64,000 bases of DNA from positions 2,777,137 through 2,841,136 of the forward strand of contig NC_061064.1 of NCBI RefSeq assembly GCF_021917145.1. The letters are read 5' to 3'. Below the pieces are notes generated by a model. The model saw only the letters and a list, made by a program, of their open reading frames with translations. It had not been told where the DNA came from and made no database searches. Below, one piece after another: positions 1-13,886 of the stretch (positions within the stretch are counted from its first letter, which is position 1; each line of letters begins with the position of its first letter). A program made the translations under genes and the position numbers. Source of the DNA: Hypomesus transpacificus. Its lineage: Eukaryota > Chordata > Actinopteri > Osmeriformes > Osmeridae.

Positions 1-851
1 AGAGAGCCAGAAGAAGAAGAGGAGGAGGATCAAAAAGCCTCAGCCAGACAGTAGTGATGATGAGGGTAAGACAAGCTGCACAGGCCCTGCTGTGTCTTTG
101 GCCCCTGCATTTCTACAAAAGTTCATCCTTCATGCAGCTTAATGCATTTTAGGTCATCAATTGGATTACAACCTGAAGTTGAGCTAACTTTTCGCCGTTA
201 TAGTTATTCCTGATTCTCCACGGCAACAAGACGTGAGGAAGCCTTCGTCGAGTCGGGGCTGCCAAGTAAAGAGAGAACCAGTTTCATGCCCTGATGTGAG
301 ATGTCTATTGATATAACTTCTTGTTTTGGGGTTACTAAACCCTAACAAATACGGCATGGAGTAGTATCAAAGTTGTATGATCTATTTTTATGTTTTATAA
401 TCAGTCTTTTTACATCCATCCAGGAGAAGTCTCCTAAGAAGAGGAAAAGGAGGCGTGTCTTGAAAGCTCATACCTTTCAGGATGAAGAGGGCTGCATTGG
501 TACGGTTTTATAACTTTATTTCATATCAGTGATCCAGTATTGTCACGTTTGGATTTTACAGTCTAAATATCCTGTTTCTTCATTCATATACAAAGACATG
601 ATAGGATAACCATGAAAGGTTAGATGTCTGATCAAAGAATGTCTGTCTGTTGTCCAGTGACAGAGAAGGCCTTCGAGAGTGAATCCTACTCTGAGACAGA
701 GGATGAAGTCCAGGCCAGTAAACCCACTTCAGCCCCCGCTGCACTATCAACTGGCAAGAAAGAGGAAAAGAAAAGCCAGAAGAAATCTACTCCCACTGCC
801 AATAAAGGAACCAAGCAGGCTTCAATTATGGGATTTTTCCAGAAGAAATGA
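1..851 (+). CDS. pold3: DNA polymerase delta subunit 3, C-terminal exons (5' partial)
   Basis: Accessory subunit of replicative DNA polymerase delta; it tethers the enzyme to PCNA in the nucleus. Four exons are visible: 1-65 (partial), 204-295, 424-499 and 658-851, all with GT-AG borders and compatible phases (1, 0, 1). The protein is the basic, Lys/Arg/Ser-rich low-complexity tail typical of POLD3, with runs such as KKKRRRIKKPQPDSSDDE and EKSPKKRKRRR, an acidic stretch (SETEDEV) and a terminal PCNA-interacting box, QASIMGFF, three residues before the TGA stop. The PIP box (Q-x-x-I-x-x-F-F) at the extreme C terminus is the diagnostic feature and matches the position seen in human POLD3. An ATTAAA signal lies at 1325-1330, so the 3' UTR is probably about 480 bp. 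The N-terminal two thirds lie left of the window. Human POLD3 also neighbours CHRDL2, which supports the call. Confidence 0.93.
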
Positions 852-1324
852 TAAATGACCTCTTCTGTTGTTGTTGAACACTCCGGATGACCACCAGGGA
901 TCACCACCATCAGTTGAACTTGACAACCTTGTGGACATTGGTTTGGCTAACTCGCGTTCTTCACTTCTACACAGAAACAATGGGGTCTCACATTGGGTGT
1001 AGTTATTTGGCAACACTATGTGGAACATGACACTTGTTTTATTGCTTTGACAATGGCAATTTTTCCTTGCTCTCTTTACTGTATATCATTAATGTGAACC
1101 TTTTCACCAATGCTGTGATATATCTGACTGCTGTACTTCAACAGTAGAATGGATCTGGTGAGCTAGTGAGCCTTGTCTTATATAAACAAGTGTGAATTTC
1201 ACAATAGTCCACGTACGCACATGCAATTTGTGGACTGACCGAGCAAGCTATCGAGCTGCTTGTCACAGCAAAAATGTGTAGAATGTCTTTAGTTAGCCAT
1301 AATGTAGTTGGATGCGTGATAACA

Positions 1325-1330
1325 ATTAAA
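1325..1330 (+). other. Poly(A) signal ATTAAA, probable pold3 3' end
   Basis: ATTAAA, the commonest variant hexamer, about 475 bp after the pold3 stop codon. It is the first reasonable signal seen by eye, and the true cleavage site is unverified. Confidence 0.4.
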
Positions 1331-1344
1331 GTATTTTCATACAA

Positions 1345-4300
1345 CTTGATTTTACAACTTCTGTTTCATCAAAGGGAGCTTGTGTGTTAATATATTTTTG
1401 GGGGGTCTACTAAAACTAAAGATGATTTAAAATATATATATCAGTACTTTACGAACATTGTACTATTGAAATACAACTCCTCAGATTTTCTGATGTCATT
1501 CTGGCACTCTTGTAAACTTCCAGAGATATGATTGATGCATCTATCCTTTGGCATGGGTGTCTTCTATCTCGATGCACTTACAGAGGGAACAAATGGTTTG
1601 ATCCAGAGCTATGTAGTGTCTGGATGGCTGTTGGTCAGATAAAATCAAGTTGGCTAGTGTCCTTTTCAAACTAAGAATGAAGTAGGAAAACATGATGTAT
1701 AAAGAACTAAAGACGGATGTTTTGAAACTGCATGGACTGACAACCCGAAAGTCAAACACCCTTTGGGACTAAAACACATACAATTTGTGTCTGATGATAG
1801 AAGTACATGCTGCAACATACAGGCTGTGATGGAACATTGCTGGACTGAAACCATCTCCATCCATAGGTTCAGTAAAGATGAATGACTCCCAGGTTTACTG
1901 TCCATGGTGGAGGTAAAAGGGAAACATTCTCTATAAACATGTAGATAACTACATAAACTCTTGCTAACAGTGTTAGATGCACAGAAGTGCAAGTCATTTT
2001 TTTAATTACTTTCTACCTTGTAATATATTTATGAAGATCTCACTACCTTGGGTAACAGAAAATAGCTCCACCTCTATTATTATTTCCGAACTTAAACTAT
2101 TTACTTATTTCCTTACTTCTGTTTCTTTCCCCATCCCTTGCTCTTCCCCTGTCCTTGATTTCATGGTTCTGCCCACCGTAAGATTCCAATTATATTCCTC
2201 TAGCTCAGCTACACAGATGTGGAATGCAGCTTCTAGCCCAGGTGGAATAAATCAGAAGGTATTTTACAAATATATCAAGTGATTCTCCGTTATTAAATTC
2301 ATAGATGCCTTAGGCACTCAATTTCTTAGTCTATGAATGCATGGAGGTTTTAAGGGAAGTCCTTAAATTCGTATATACTTTTTTATTACTGCGGAAACTA
2401 GTCCATGCTACTAGAACATCATCTGTAATAATAACATTCTGTATATCCTTTTCTTTGCAAGGATCAAATGCATGAATACTGGATATATAAAATATGAATG
2501 TTCAGGTTGTTTCCTCCCACAAATACAAGGAACAAATGAATGCTTAACTTTAGAAAGGCAGATAGGTAAAATAATGTATTCCTTTTATTTCTTCTTATAT
2601 GAAGAATTTACAGTTGTGTTATAGTAAAGTAATCAACTTTAGTCATTAGATGTGCTAATAATCTCCATAATCTTTAGTGTTACTGTATTGTGCCTTTCAT
2701 CAGGTATATTTCAATGTAGCAAAGCAAAATATAAAGTTATCAATAGGTGATGCTGTAAAAGATGTTAATTTTACTGCACACATGGTCTCAAACATTTCAT
2801 CAACATATTAACTTATGTTTCAACTAATCTCAAATCGTAAACGCTAACGTTGAAGCATGTGGCAAAGCACTCTCTCGTAACGGACCCCAAACAATAGTAA
2901 ATGCAACTACAGAGTTTACAGCTTTGATTCACGTTTGTAATCCCACCAGGAACGTCTCTCTCACCATGAACACAATTGAAAGTAAATAATTGAGAACAGA
3001 CTTTAACTCATGCTCCCTCATAGCACTTGGCAGGAGAGGACCACGTTGGGCCCAAGGAAAATACACGCAAGGGAAAAAATAGGAAGAACCCTGATGATCT
3101 TGGTAAAGCCTCAGTAGTCCAGATCTTAGACAGGCATCATCTCAGTGTGTGCGCATGCACAACAAACACCCCGTCGACCATTGGAGGGTGTTTGCAGTTA
3201 CTGCTCTGAATCAGGGATTGAGGCCTAGCGGCTCTTGGATAATATTCCTGCCGAGTCTCCAACACTACATTTGGCACAGGAGGGCAGTCATGATTACTTC
3301 ACCAACACTACTCATTAATCCATGTGCCAAATGAGTTCGCTGCACATTGGTCCTATTCATCATTCTCTTTGATACACAATTGAACTATAGCACACTTATC
3401 ATGTAATCTTAGAGAAAGACGGCATGGTCTGGCATTCTTTAGTGTACAGGCCGTCCACCAATTAGAGATCTAAAAAGATTTTAGTTGTGGTCTTTTTCCT
3501 TAATCCTCTCAACGATGGTTATTTTGGCGATGAACAAAAGATTTCAAGTTGAGTCTATCAATCATCCATCCATTACAAAGCATGTGTTTAAAATGTTGAC
3601 CCTTAAACAGTGGGGGTCAGGAAAGAGGGTTTGCTGACTGGAGTGTTTATGACATGAATCCCAGTATTGTCCATATTTTCTTGGCAAGGCTCTAATTATC
3701 AGCTAAAATGATCAGGGCCAACTTAATTAAGGAGAGGGGAAGGGTGTAAAAAACTGTGCCCTTAATATATTTCGGAAGTATTTTGATGAAGCATAAACTC
3801 AGGGGTTCTCTTGAACACCTTAATCAGCTATGAAAGCAAACACACCTATCAGGCTTAATTAACTTAACACAATTTGGCTCCCTATGAATCAAAAGACTGC
3901 CTGATTGATTTTTAATGCTTCAGTTCCTCATAAACAGAGTATCTGTGAGGCATCATGTGGTGCAGCGGCTCTGGGGCAGATCTTTTAGACGTTTGTTTGG
4001 TTTGCTTACCTCACCTGCCGTAATCTAGTCTAAACATAACATTTCTGCATGATCCACAACAAACATCCCGTCATTTCCCTCACAGGCTCATATTTCCTTC
4101 CCAGCTGCAAGCAGAAAAGCAGGCTTTCGAGGCTCTTGGAAAAACCCAGATGAGCAACCATTCTATCACATGAATGGAAAAGATCAACGTTCCATCTATT
4201 TATATAGGGATTCTTTTTCCTCAATTCAGAGTATTCCATGCTCGGATATATCCTCTAACAATGGGCAGCAGGGTTGAGCAGACATGCTCAGAAAGCACGC

Positions 4301-6718
4301 TGACCCCACTACCTGATTTATACCCACCGACTGCACCCAGCTGTTACAATTGCTAGTGCCAAGACTAAGCATGCATAGCTGAATTGAGCAAATGCTACTT
4401 AGAGCGAATTTGAAACTTCCACTCAAAAAATGAACGGACCATGTCGACGCTGAAAAGATCTTCACCAAAAGCAAGTCATCGGAAGATAAGCTCCAGAGGC
4501 AGTAAATGAAAATCTTCAACAGTGGTAAAATAGAACATAAGGAAGGGGAAATAATTAAAGGTGCAGACAAACTATTTCCAGGTGATCTGGGGCGCCTTCT
4601 CCCAGAGCTAACCCCCTTGAACTGCGAAGACAGACAGAGATGTTGCCAGAAGCTGTCAACTTCAACAGCCGGCACAAATACATGACAGCTCCATTGTGTG
4701 ACTATTAAGGTCTACAACTGAGGGACTTCTGTTTCTAAATATTTTGTCAGGCCTTCAGTGAGAGATAGACAGGGCTGTCTGGCGCAATGTGTGAGGGGCA
4801 AAACAATGACTCATTGTGGCCCTGGGACAGAGAGCGTAGACTTTTGGAGTTCACAGAGAAGGTATATTAGTCCCAAGTCTCTGCACTCCTCCCAAATTTA
4901 GGCTAGTGAGTACAGTTCTAGCCCACTGCACAGAACATGGCATGTTCACAATTAGTGTGATCCCACACCTGTTGACCCAAACAAGTCTGTTGACAGGCTG
5001 TTCACAGCGCTCCTCAGCAATGAAGCAGACATGGGAGGATGAGATCATTTGCTGGCCGTGCAGAATTATAAGGATAAATGCAAGCTATTTTCACCTACTA
5101 TGCACCCACAACAGTTCGTTGAAGTTGTGGAAAAGTTATATTTTCTGTTTTTCAAGACCAAAGATGACAATTCCCCCGGTACTATAAATATTAAGAATAC
5201 AAATCCATCTTGCTTAAGGATAGAACATTACTATAAAAACTATGGGCTATGGGGCTGATATATATCCTAAAAACTTCCCAGTGTTACTCTGAACCTCCTC
5301 TCCCTCTTCAGGCTGTCTTAACAACATTGATGTGCTTCCAACTTCTGACCCACATTTATATCAAAATCACACTGCTCTTTTGTTCTACTCATACCTTCAG
5401 GCCATTATAGCCCTTGAGAAAACAAACTTTATCTTCGGAGCATGAATCCAAATTACAAGTGCAATTTGAAGGCACAAACAAACCTTCTCCCCTGGATTGC
5501 AGGTTATGGAGGCTAGTTCAGGGGAAAACAATAGCCGGTCTTGTGCAGGAATTCTTGCTCCAGGTACTGTTGTACTTGTTTTAGACTTTTAGGTGCTAGA
5601 ATGCTCTGCATCCGTACTAAAGGGACACATCAGTACCAAAATCCCACACACAATCTCATGGAAAATTGGCCCGCAAAAAACTGGCCTTGAAAAGCTGGCT
5701 CAACATATGACAAATGTTTGATTGCATGAAACAGAAAATCCTTCCACCCAACCAATTCAACTATTCACTAGAAATAATTAATGAAAACGCTGTAGCAGGA
5801 AGAAAATGATATATTAGATTATACATTTAAGAATTTAGAATACAGAAACTTCAGACATAGACTGTCTTTACATACACATACTTCACGTTTTCTATGCATT
5901 TTGGCTTGGATATCAAAGCCGGTCTGTACGCACAAATTCCTCAGGATGCCAACAAGCAGAGTGTCGGGTACGTATATCTTAAACACAGTTTGTCCGACCC
6001 CCTGTGCCACAGTTTACTCATTTCAAGATATTTCATAGTATCAGCAGTAAATCCAGGTAATATCAAGGCTATGGCAGCGCACTGAACCCATGCCTCAGAG
6101 CACTACTGCTTTAGGCTCTTCTGCAATTATTTCACACATTCAAATACAACCATAGATATATACATAGTACCATGTATGAAATGCACAAGCGTTTTACATT
6201 TCAGCCACAAAATTACATCTGTCAATTTGTATTTACAATAAATATAATGATTATAATTCATTGGTACATTCAAAAATTCCATAATATTTCAAACAGTAGT
6301 ATTTACCAGAATCAGTGATAGCCAAACAGTTTGCTTTCATGTGTTTTTCAGTCCAGATGTAAAATAGTTTTATATCATATGCATGTGCTCATGTTTCGTA
6401 TGGTTGAAATATTTTATGAAAAGTGTAATCATGGTTTGCAGTCACATTAAATCGGCCTGGACAATACGAGCCAACAAGAAGCTGTGGATTAATCAGAGGC
6501 ACATTGGGTCTACTACCAAACATGATCTGGACAACAATTCTGATGACTACTAGTAATCTCAAATTACATTGTGAGTTAGGTTTGAATATAGTCCTCATAA
6601 CAATACAAAAAACTAAAACACCTTTCTACTTGTTGACATGTGAATATGCTGTGTTCAGATGACGTCTTTATAAGTGTCGATTCAAAATACAGACTGAGAC
6701 TGAGGATTAAGTTAAGAA
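1345..6718. other. Intergenic stretch between pold3 and chrdl2
   Basis: AT-rich sequence with only short chance reading frames (about 150 residues or fewer), none resembling a known family or flanked by convincing splice sites. The last few hundred bases before 6719 are probably chrdl2 3' UTR, which is transcribed leftward. No RNA gene, long repeat or coding exon could be recognised. Confidence 0.5.
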
Positions 6719-9700
6719 TTAAATTGAGCAAATTGAGTCCAGCTGTTCTGGGTTTAAGAACTTGACTACCTCCTTTATGCCTTCGTCACAGATGATGGTC
6801 TGAGGAAATTCACTCTGCTTATTTCCTTCATCCTTAAAAGTCCTCCAGATCTCTGTGTAGAAACAAACAAATAGCTCACATGACATTTGACACAAAAGGG
6901 AATAAGACCCCTATCTTGTTTACTTCCTGTGCTTGAAATGTAATCTGTCGATTAGCAAGGGGGTCAGTACTAGCAAGCTGAATAATTATAATACTGTAAC
7001 ATGCTGAGTTAATGTGTCCCTGTTATTGTGAGTTCATCATTTAGACAAATGTTTACATGTGTTGTTGTTATGCACTAATGTTACCAGCAAGATTAATGTG
7101 GTTCTATTGTTGAGACCTATTGGGGGGGATTGTCTCGTGAGAGGGGGGGGGACAACTGGAGTTTGGGAGGTTGAGAAGAGCAGGGGCTGGGTTAGTTGTT
7201 GAAGAGCTGAATGTACGGAGTGGTCACGGCCAACAGTGACCGGAGTTAAGCTGTGTTCCCTAAATAATTGCACAGAAGTTGCAAGCCAGTCATCGACTCC
7301 TTATTCAAAGCTGCAGCACTGGGGTGAGCGTTGCACTACCTTCAGTGAGTGTTGTCAATAGTGTGTAGTTTTCAGGATGATCCATAACGTCTTTCCTCTG
7401 AGTCTCTGCAGTCTCTATCATTTGCAAAACACCTGTGGAGAACACAAAATTAAACATACTCAATTCACAAATGAAGTCTCTTAAAGATTTGGTATTATGT
7501 CACCGTGTATCATGACCAAACACACTCTCATCAATGCTGCAATAACAGTTCTGTTTGGCAGGTCCTCTAATGGTAGCCCCAACCCCAGTTACCTCCTACA
7601 GCTTTCCACACTTGCACTTCGACTTCAGCAGTCCCTTGTCTTTCAATAGCAATTATTCTAACTATGTCCTCTGGGTGAACTTTGGATGATGGCTCCACTT
7701 TGTACACCAAGAGGGTGTTACTGCCGTGCCCATGATAGCAGTCCGTCCTGTTTTCTGGTCTCAGTTCTACGGTAACAACACAGCAATTCAGTCATGTTCA
7801 AACCCCGACGATTATAATCATTCGATGGGTGTGCCAGTCAATCAAAAACAATACTGTGTTGTTGTAACCCGCACTGAGATACCTGGACAAATCTTACAGC
7901 ACTTTCCCTCTGTTTTCATAGGATGATCGCATGGATACTGGCCAGGACACGTGATCCGTTTGCAGTCCTGAAGGCCATCTCTGCAGGTGCACAGGATGCA
8001 CTCTAGAACCTTCCCCAGAACCGGGTGCCACACATCCCCATGGGAATATGTCTTGCCGCTGTACAAACAAGCTGAGAGCAGCATGAAAAATCGATTAAAA
8101 CCCACAACACAGTCCAATACAAGAGGCAATCCCTGAGCTTTATGGGTGACTGTGTGCACACAGACTGTCTCACAGATGAGCGTCTCACCTCTCCAGTGCT
8201 TCTTCTGGAGGACGATCTTGACTGTGGTCTCTGAGCCCCCTTTGAGGTGCAGTTTGGCCAGGCTCAGCCCTCTGGGGGTGACCCTGGCTGTGGACGGAGT
8301 CCCCCTGACAGATCGCTCTCGGAGCTGTTCTGCAGCACACTGATCCACGGAATGTCTCTGGTGTATTTACACACACACACACACAAACAGGACCAGTCAT
8401 CATAGGGCTATTTTGGCATCCCTTGCTATTCCAATGTCAATACTTTGGAGGGAGGCCATGCTTCATGTTCTATACACAGATGTTAGATGTTTACTTTCAG
8501 ATGTATCATGGGTGAAGATTTTGTTTGGGGGGGAGGGGTTGTATTATGATTGATTGATTGATTGATAGGAATAAGGCTTTAATTAAACTTCAAATATTAT
8601 TTAATATACTGAAGCAATATAACATCATAGTATTTGTCTACTTGAACAGACGAAATCACAAGTTAATCCAACGAAAAGTCGAAGCACATACAACTCCTCG
8701 GTTCAACTGCTGTCCTCCATCTTCAGCCGTAGAAAACTCACTCATGCCGCCATCTTCTCTCAAGAGAAATACATTGACCATAAAACAAACATTTGTGTTT
8801 TAATGCCATTTTCAAGTCGCTAAAAGCATGCAAATGCAATAGTCAATAAAAACATGTCAAAACCAAGAAGTGTGGCTAACCTTTGCAAACCAGGCAGCAT
8901 GTATCTGGAATGGACACTGGTGAGGAACAGGTCAACGGTTGGCAGCTTTTTAAAGCACAGAAGATGTTTCCATTCTGAAGATAATGAGAAGTAGATAGTG
9001 ATATTATAGAAATGGGATTATGTTTGGATTAAAGTAGGGATCGGATCTAATCGTTGGAAAATTGCCATAAACCTACAGCATGGGAGAAAAACAATGTTCT
9101 TTGGCAAAACCGGAAAAACTATTATAACAGTCAAATCCTCTGCATAAACATAAACAGTTTTATTAAAGTAGATGAAAATACGGGGTTACTTACAGAGCAT
9201 GTGCACATGACACAATGATTAGTCTGTCTGGATGGGAAGAGGTCAAGTTTGGTAAAGGTTTCCCCTGGTTGGTAAATACTCCCATTATACCTGCAGGACT
9301 TCACTGGGGCTCTCAATCCTGCAGGAATCCTAGGCTCGTCTTCACAGAGAACATTCCCCGCACACCAAAAATAACCACAGAAAACACAGGAAGTTTTACA
9401 AGTTTACCGCTGGGTTACTACAAAGGGTGCGAAAGAGTTAGGAAACCCATGTCCTTTGACACGCAGGTGTTATTGCAAACTTCAAAGGCCCAATTAACTG
9501 TTTGGTTATGTGTTCCGTTGTGCTTTTGAGAAGATACCTGTGCAACGGGGGCAACACTGCTTGGCATCAGTCACAGGATTCTCACAGCGAAGAGCTGGAC
9601 ACTTTATTGTGTTACATTTCACATTGCCTGTCTAAGAGAGAGACGCGTTACCTGGTTTATAGGCACACACAGAAATACCACCCACTAAACCTGACACATG

Positions 9701-10422
9701 TGGCCATTACATCAAGCACATGTTACACCAGCACCCAGGCTACTCAAACTCTCAACTCTGTCAGAAACTATCATAAGAACAACTCAAAATTGTTAAGTAG
9801 AAATGTAAGTTATAGTTATAATTTTGTTAGCAGCAGTGTTTTGACCCATCTCTGCAGGTACAAATCCTGTTTCTGTAGTCCAGTGTCTGCTGGCTTCATC
9901 CATCCATGTGGGTTAGTCAGTCAGTATGTAGTATAGCCTACCTCAGTGCAAGCACAGCGCATACAGAACATGAATCCAAAAGGCTCCAGATAGGGATGCC
10001 AGCTGTCTCCGGGTCGGTATGTTTTTTCTTTAAAAGAGCAGACAACTCCCAACGCTGCTGAAGAAAATAAATGGGATAAGATGATCACAGAAGTTCACGT
10101 TAACGAATCGCTGCCTTAGATGCACTCCAATCAAGGCATATATAATTGATTGAATCGTTCGACCACATGAAAAGTATTTTTGCTAAGCAATTTTTTTAAG
10201 CTGAAAAAAACGTTAGGTAAGAGCGGCGTAGACGTAACGCATGTCAGTTTAATCAATACGTCTTTTTATAAGGTTAATTATCCTTAAAGTTATTCAAACT
10301 AGTACGTTTAATCAATTTAATATAACGGTTTTTCCAATCACTGTCATACCTTCACGTGTACGAAGTTCCGCACCACAATCAGCAAGCCAACTGAAGCAAA
10401 TTAATAGGAGAATTTGCCTCAT
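6719..10422 (-). CDS. chrdl2: Chordin-like protein 2 (secreted VWC-domain BMP antagonist)
   Basis: Secreted antagonist of BMP ligands. Ten coding exons: 10350-10422, 9942-10057, 9538-9631, 9194-9339, 8881-8974, 8189-8329, 7883-8071, 7593-7754, 7340-7432 and 6719-6852. They total 1242 bp (413 residues plus stop). The start at 10422 is followed by a signal peptide ([19 protein letters not shown]). Three von Willebrand factor C modules are visible: the first in exons 2-3 (starts [17 protein letters not shown], ends QCCPRC), the second in exons 4-5 ([15 protein letters not shown] to DTCCLVC) and the third in exon 7 ([18 protein letters not shown] to KCCKIC). Exon 6 carries the conserved linker [12 protein letters not shown], which fixes its frame. 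The C-terminal exons match the chordin-like family tail. CHRDL1 is the alternative, but adjacency to pold3 favours CHRDL2. The exon 6 acceptor (CTGCAG before 8329) is the least certain border. Confidence 0.9.
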
Positions 10423-11365
10423 TTTCGGGATGATTCTCCAATCGAAAATAATTCCGCGAACTGCGAAGCAAACCCCAGGATAGTGTGAAACTTCACATAA
10501 AATCACGCATTTATTCTCGGTTTATCTAAGGCGCCTCCTACAGGATAGAACACTAAAATGTCCAAACATTAACGATTGGTGCAGTCATAATTTCAGTGCA
10601 TCATTGACATGAGTGAACTTACACTAACTAGTTATTTTGTATGGCATCATAAAATGTATTATATAATTATATAAAACAAGACTGTGGCACACATCTTGGT
10701 GTTGCAACAACCACTACCCCATAAGCTCCATTGAGATGTTTATTTAAATGTAGGTTTCATAGAAAGACTGTATCCTAAAGATATTTATGTGGACTAATTT
10801 CCATCCCACAATGGGCCGTAGGCATCATAAGCCTATAGGCCGAACCGTTATATTATAACGATGCAAAGGGTTCACCAGCGTGTATTACATCATAATGAAA
10901 TTGGTTTATTTGTTTGAGGTGAATAATAACGCGCATTCGACGTCTTGAGACGCGCCTGGCTCATCATGGTTATGACTCGTGCTCAACAGGCGTTAATTGC
11001 TCAAGGAAATGACCAGCTTGAGGATGCACGTGGGGGCCACAGCCACAAGGAGGCAGACCTAATATTAACCGGAGTCGAAGAGAAAGGCCACATCAGCGAC
11101 GTACCAGAGGCCGAGCGTGTTCAACATTGGTTGAGAAATGGTCATGGCAACGTAGGAGACTAAGTTTGCTTCCACTGTTACGAGAACGCGTCAACAGACC
11201 TAGATGGAACTTGACCTGTCGACCAGCACGGCTTTAGAAGACTACTATTAACTATCCCAATAGGATTTGTTAAATTAAAGTTGTACCTCCAAGAATTGTA
11301 AGTTTTTTGTTGTTCTAGCAGGTCACAGACAACACACATACAGAAATAAGTTGGACATGTCATCT
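10423..11365. other. Intergenic stretch between chrdl2 start and spag7 3' end
   Basis: Contains the chrdl2 5' UTR/promoter, which could not be delimited, and a 72-codon frame at 10945-11163 (+) that matches no family I recognise and has no supporting context. Nothing else is supported. Confidence 0.4.
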
Positions 11366-11371
11366 TTTATT
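11366..11371 (-). other. Poly(A) signal AATAAA of spag7
   Basis: AATAAA on the minus strand about 585 bp beyond the spag7 stop codon. A second copy (plus-strand TTTATT) lies a little upstream in the transcript, at about 11449. Either would give a 3' UTR of 500-600 bp. Confidence 0.5.
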
Positions 11372-11955
11372 GAAACATTGCAATAAGATAAAACTGTTGA
11401 TGCCTGACGACTATTAACTGGGTAAAGAAAAAACATGGAACAACACGCTTTATTTTTTATTTTTTACACAGCAATAGTAATGTCCACAACATGGCCAATA
11501 ATTCTGTATAGGGACTGCAGTAACCAAATGTCTGGAATTTGATTTTCAGACCCAACTGATAAAATGAAGCATTGCAGAGACAGTCACAGACTTGCCTTTG
11601 CACCTGACAGTTTAAAACGGTCTGAAAAAAACCTAATTTTTAATCGATTTTTTTCATGTGAATATTCATCAAGATGGTTTCATTCTGAACAGATGTCATC
11701 TTAACATAAAGTTTCCTGTCGACTGGAAAAAACTTGAGATTACATACATAATAACTTTAAAAAAGAACTGCCACTAGATGTCGCAATAAGATTGTCTTTC
11801 CCGTTGAGGCTCAAAACAGTAGTATAGGTGTAGAATATTCTAGTACTGTCGGTAAATACTGTACAACAGAGATTCTGACAGAGGTACTCCTCAATCATAA
11901 TGTCACACTCACTCGCACTCTCTCATACCCACACACACACAAACACACACACACA

Positions 11956-13886
11956 CTAACTAGTGCTGCTTGCTCCTGTGTCCTCCTCCCCTTTCTTCTG
12001 CCTCTTCTTGGCCCGGATCTCGTTCATGGCTTCCTCTATGGAGCGGGTGTCTCTCTTGTTAGCGACAGGCACTGAGGGGGAGACAGAGATGAGCCAGAGA
12101 CTCAGACAACATAGTGGGAACACACCGACAAACACACAGACAAACCCACAGCCGAGTGCGGATTGAAAAGATGGAACTCTCTGGAGAAAACATCCCATGC
12201 TCTCTACACTTACCACAGCCGTATGCTTGGTTTGCCTCCAGTGTGTGTGCGGCGTCCTTAGCAGAAGAGGTGCCGATGAGATGGCTGTACTTGTCACGGT
12301 AATTGGAGCTGGGAGAAGCTGCTCGCTTCTCTGACTTGCTGGCTGCCGCCTCCTCCAAAGCAGCCCGTTCCTGCGAAAACCAGGTTCAAAGATCACTATC
12401 TGACACTTCCACAGGGCAACAGCTCCAAACCCGGAGCCCACTGCCAGGGTTGTGATGAAGCTGAGCGTCGCATGAAAACACACATCTGTCACGTCATGAT
12501 CTTTCTGCAGCCTATTTATACACCTCTAATTCCGAATGCAGATTGTTCGTGTTTCCAGGTGTTTGGTTGGAAGTGAGAAACCTCTCTAACTCCCGCCTTA
12601 CTTTGAGCCTACGTCTCTGCTCGGCCACTTTGGGGTCCCACTCCTCTCCTTTACGGTAGGCTTCCAGCTCCTCGTCAGATGGCGCAAACTCCTGCAAATC
12701 AGGGACACAACGCTGACATAACTGCTCAGGGGAACCCAGTGCATATTTTGGGGGCGTCAATGATGATCCGGTGACGGTGAAGATTACAATGAATATAAGT
12801 GTTTACGCTGACGGATACTGACCTTCTTGAAAAGCATGACATATCTACTCTCTTCATCCTCGCCGAAGGAGAAGGATGCCAGACCGGCCACTTCTGCAAC
12901 GTCATGCCTGCAGCCAGACAGGAAGGGTAGTTAATATTGTTCGAGAGATGTTTTATTGAACTCTTGACATGCAGATGTTCACTCACAATATACTCCTTTC
13001 AATCTTCCCCATAGGATTGTACTTCCTCTTCTGTTGGGCACTGTCTTGAATGAACTCTGACACTTCTTTCTCCATCTGAAAACAGAGGTGGAGTTTAGTC
13101 GGATCTTCAGTAGACAATGGGCAGAATAATATTAAACAACAATATAATTGGTTTGGTATGACAGAACATTGAGTGAAATGAACGGGCAAAAAAACGCATG
13201 ATCAAACCCCTGAAGAGGAGAGATTCTGACCTTTTTTCTGAACTCTGCTTTCTTTTTCTTCTCATCCTCCTGCATCTTCTTGAGGCGTGCAGCCTGTTCT
13301 GTTAAACGGTAAAAATGTGTAAATATTGGCACCAACATACTTCACTTTTATTTAACTATTTGATCATAACAAAAAATCAATAGGCATATCCATCAGAATA
13401 TTAAAATATGTCAAACTCCGTTGGAATATGTACGGGCAACATTAAGGCCTACTACATTATTCATTAACATGACGAAAACGCATAGTTGTAAAGGGGTGGA
13501 GCTTTTCCTACAGCAAGTAGCGTCCTACACGATGCTTACATGATAGATCGTTGGGCCAATAAGAGCGCTAGATTATATTTTTTATGTCCAATGGAAAGTA
13601 CAAAACGATAACGAAATTGACTACAAGGGCAAATAGTCCTCCATGACTGGTTAATTTCGTACACACAGACATACTAGGGTATGAAAGGATGAAGAGAATA
13701 AGCCTTTATATCTTAGTTATGACATCAAATTTACTTTCTTTAGTTACATTCCCAAAAAATTAACGTAGGACCAAACGTTGTCTGTAAGATCAGGCTTATA
13801 CCTCTGGCCTTTCGTCGGCTTTCCTGGTCGCCGACTGTTGGAGGTTTTTCCATCGAGCTCAAGATTGAGCCCAGAAGGTCAGCCAT
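11956..13886 (-). CDS. spag7: Sperm-associated antigen 7 (R3H-domain protein)
   Basis: Nuclear R3H-domain protein of poorly defined, probably nucleic-acid-related role. Seven exons: 13802-13886, 13231-13298, 12987-13075, 12823-12907, 12602-12691, 12214-12370 and 11956-12071. They total 690 bp (229 residues plus stop), essentially the length of human SPAG7. The N terminus [16 protein letters not shown] and the C-terminal block [19 protein letters not shown] are nearly identical to the human protein. A Lys/Glu-rich coiled segment (exons 2-3) precedes the R3H region (roughly residues 45-110, including [11 protein letters not shown] and [17 protein letters not shown]). A further conserved block, [20 protein letters not shown], lies in exon 6. 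All junction phases agree. The 12 bp downstream of the stop is a short (CA)n tract. Confidence 0.96.

Noticed and set aside
4226-4675. 149-codon minus-strand frame downstream of pold3
   Set aside because: Ser/Leu-rich with no domain, flanked by AT-rich intergenic DNA, and without an initiator context or splice partners.
10945-11163. 72-codon plus-strand frame between chrdl2 and spag7
   Set aside because: No recognisable family, splice context or poly(A) signal. The length is within chance expectation.
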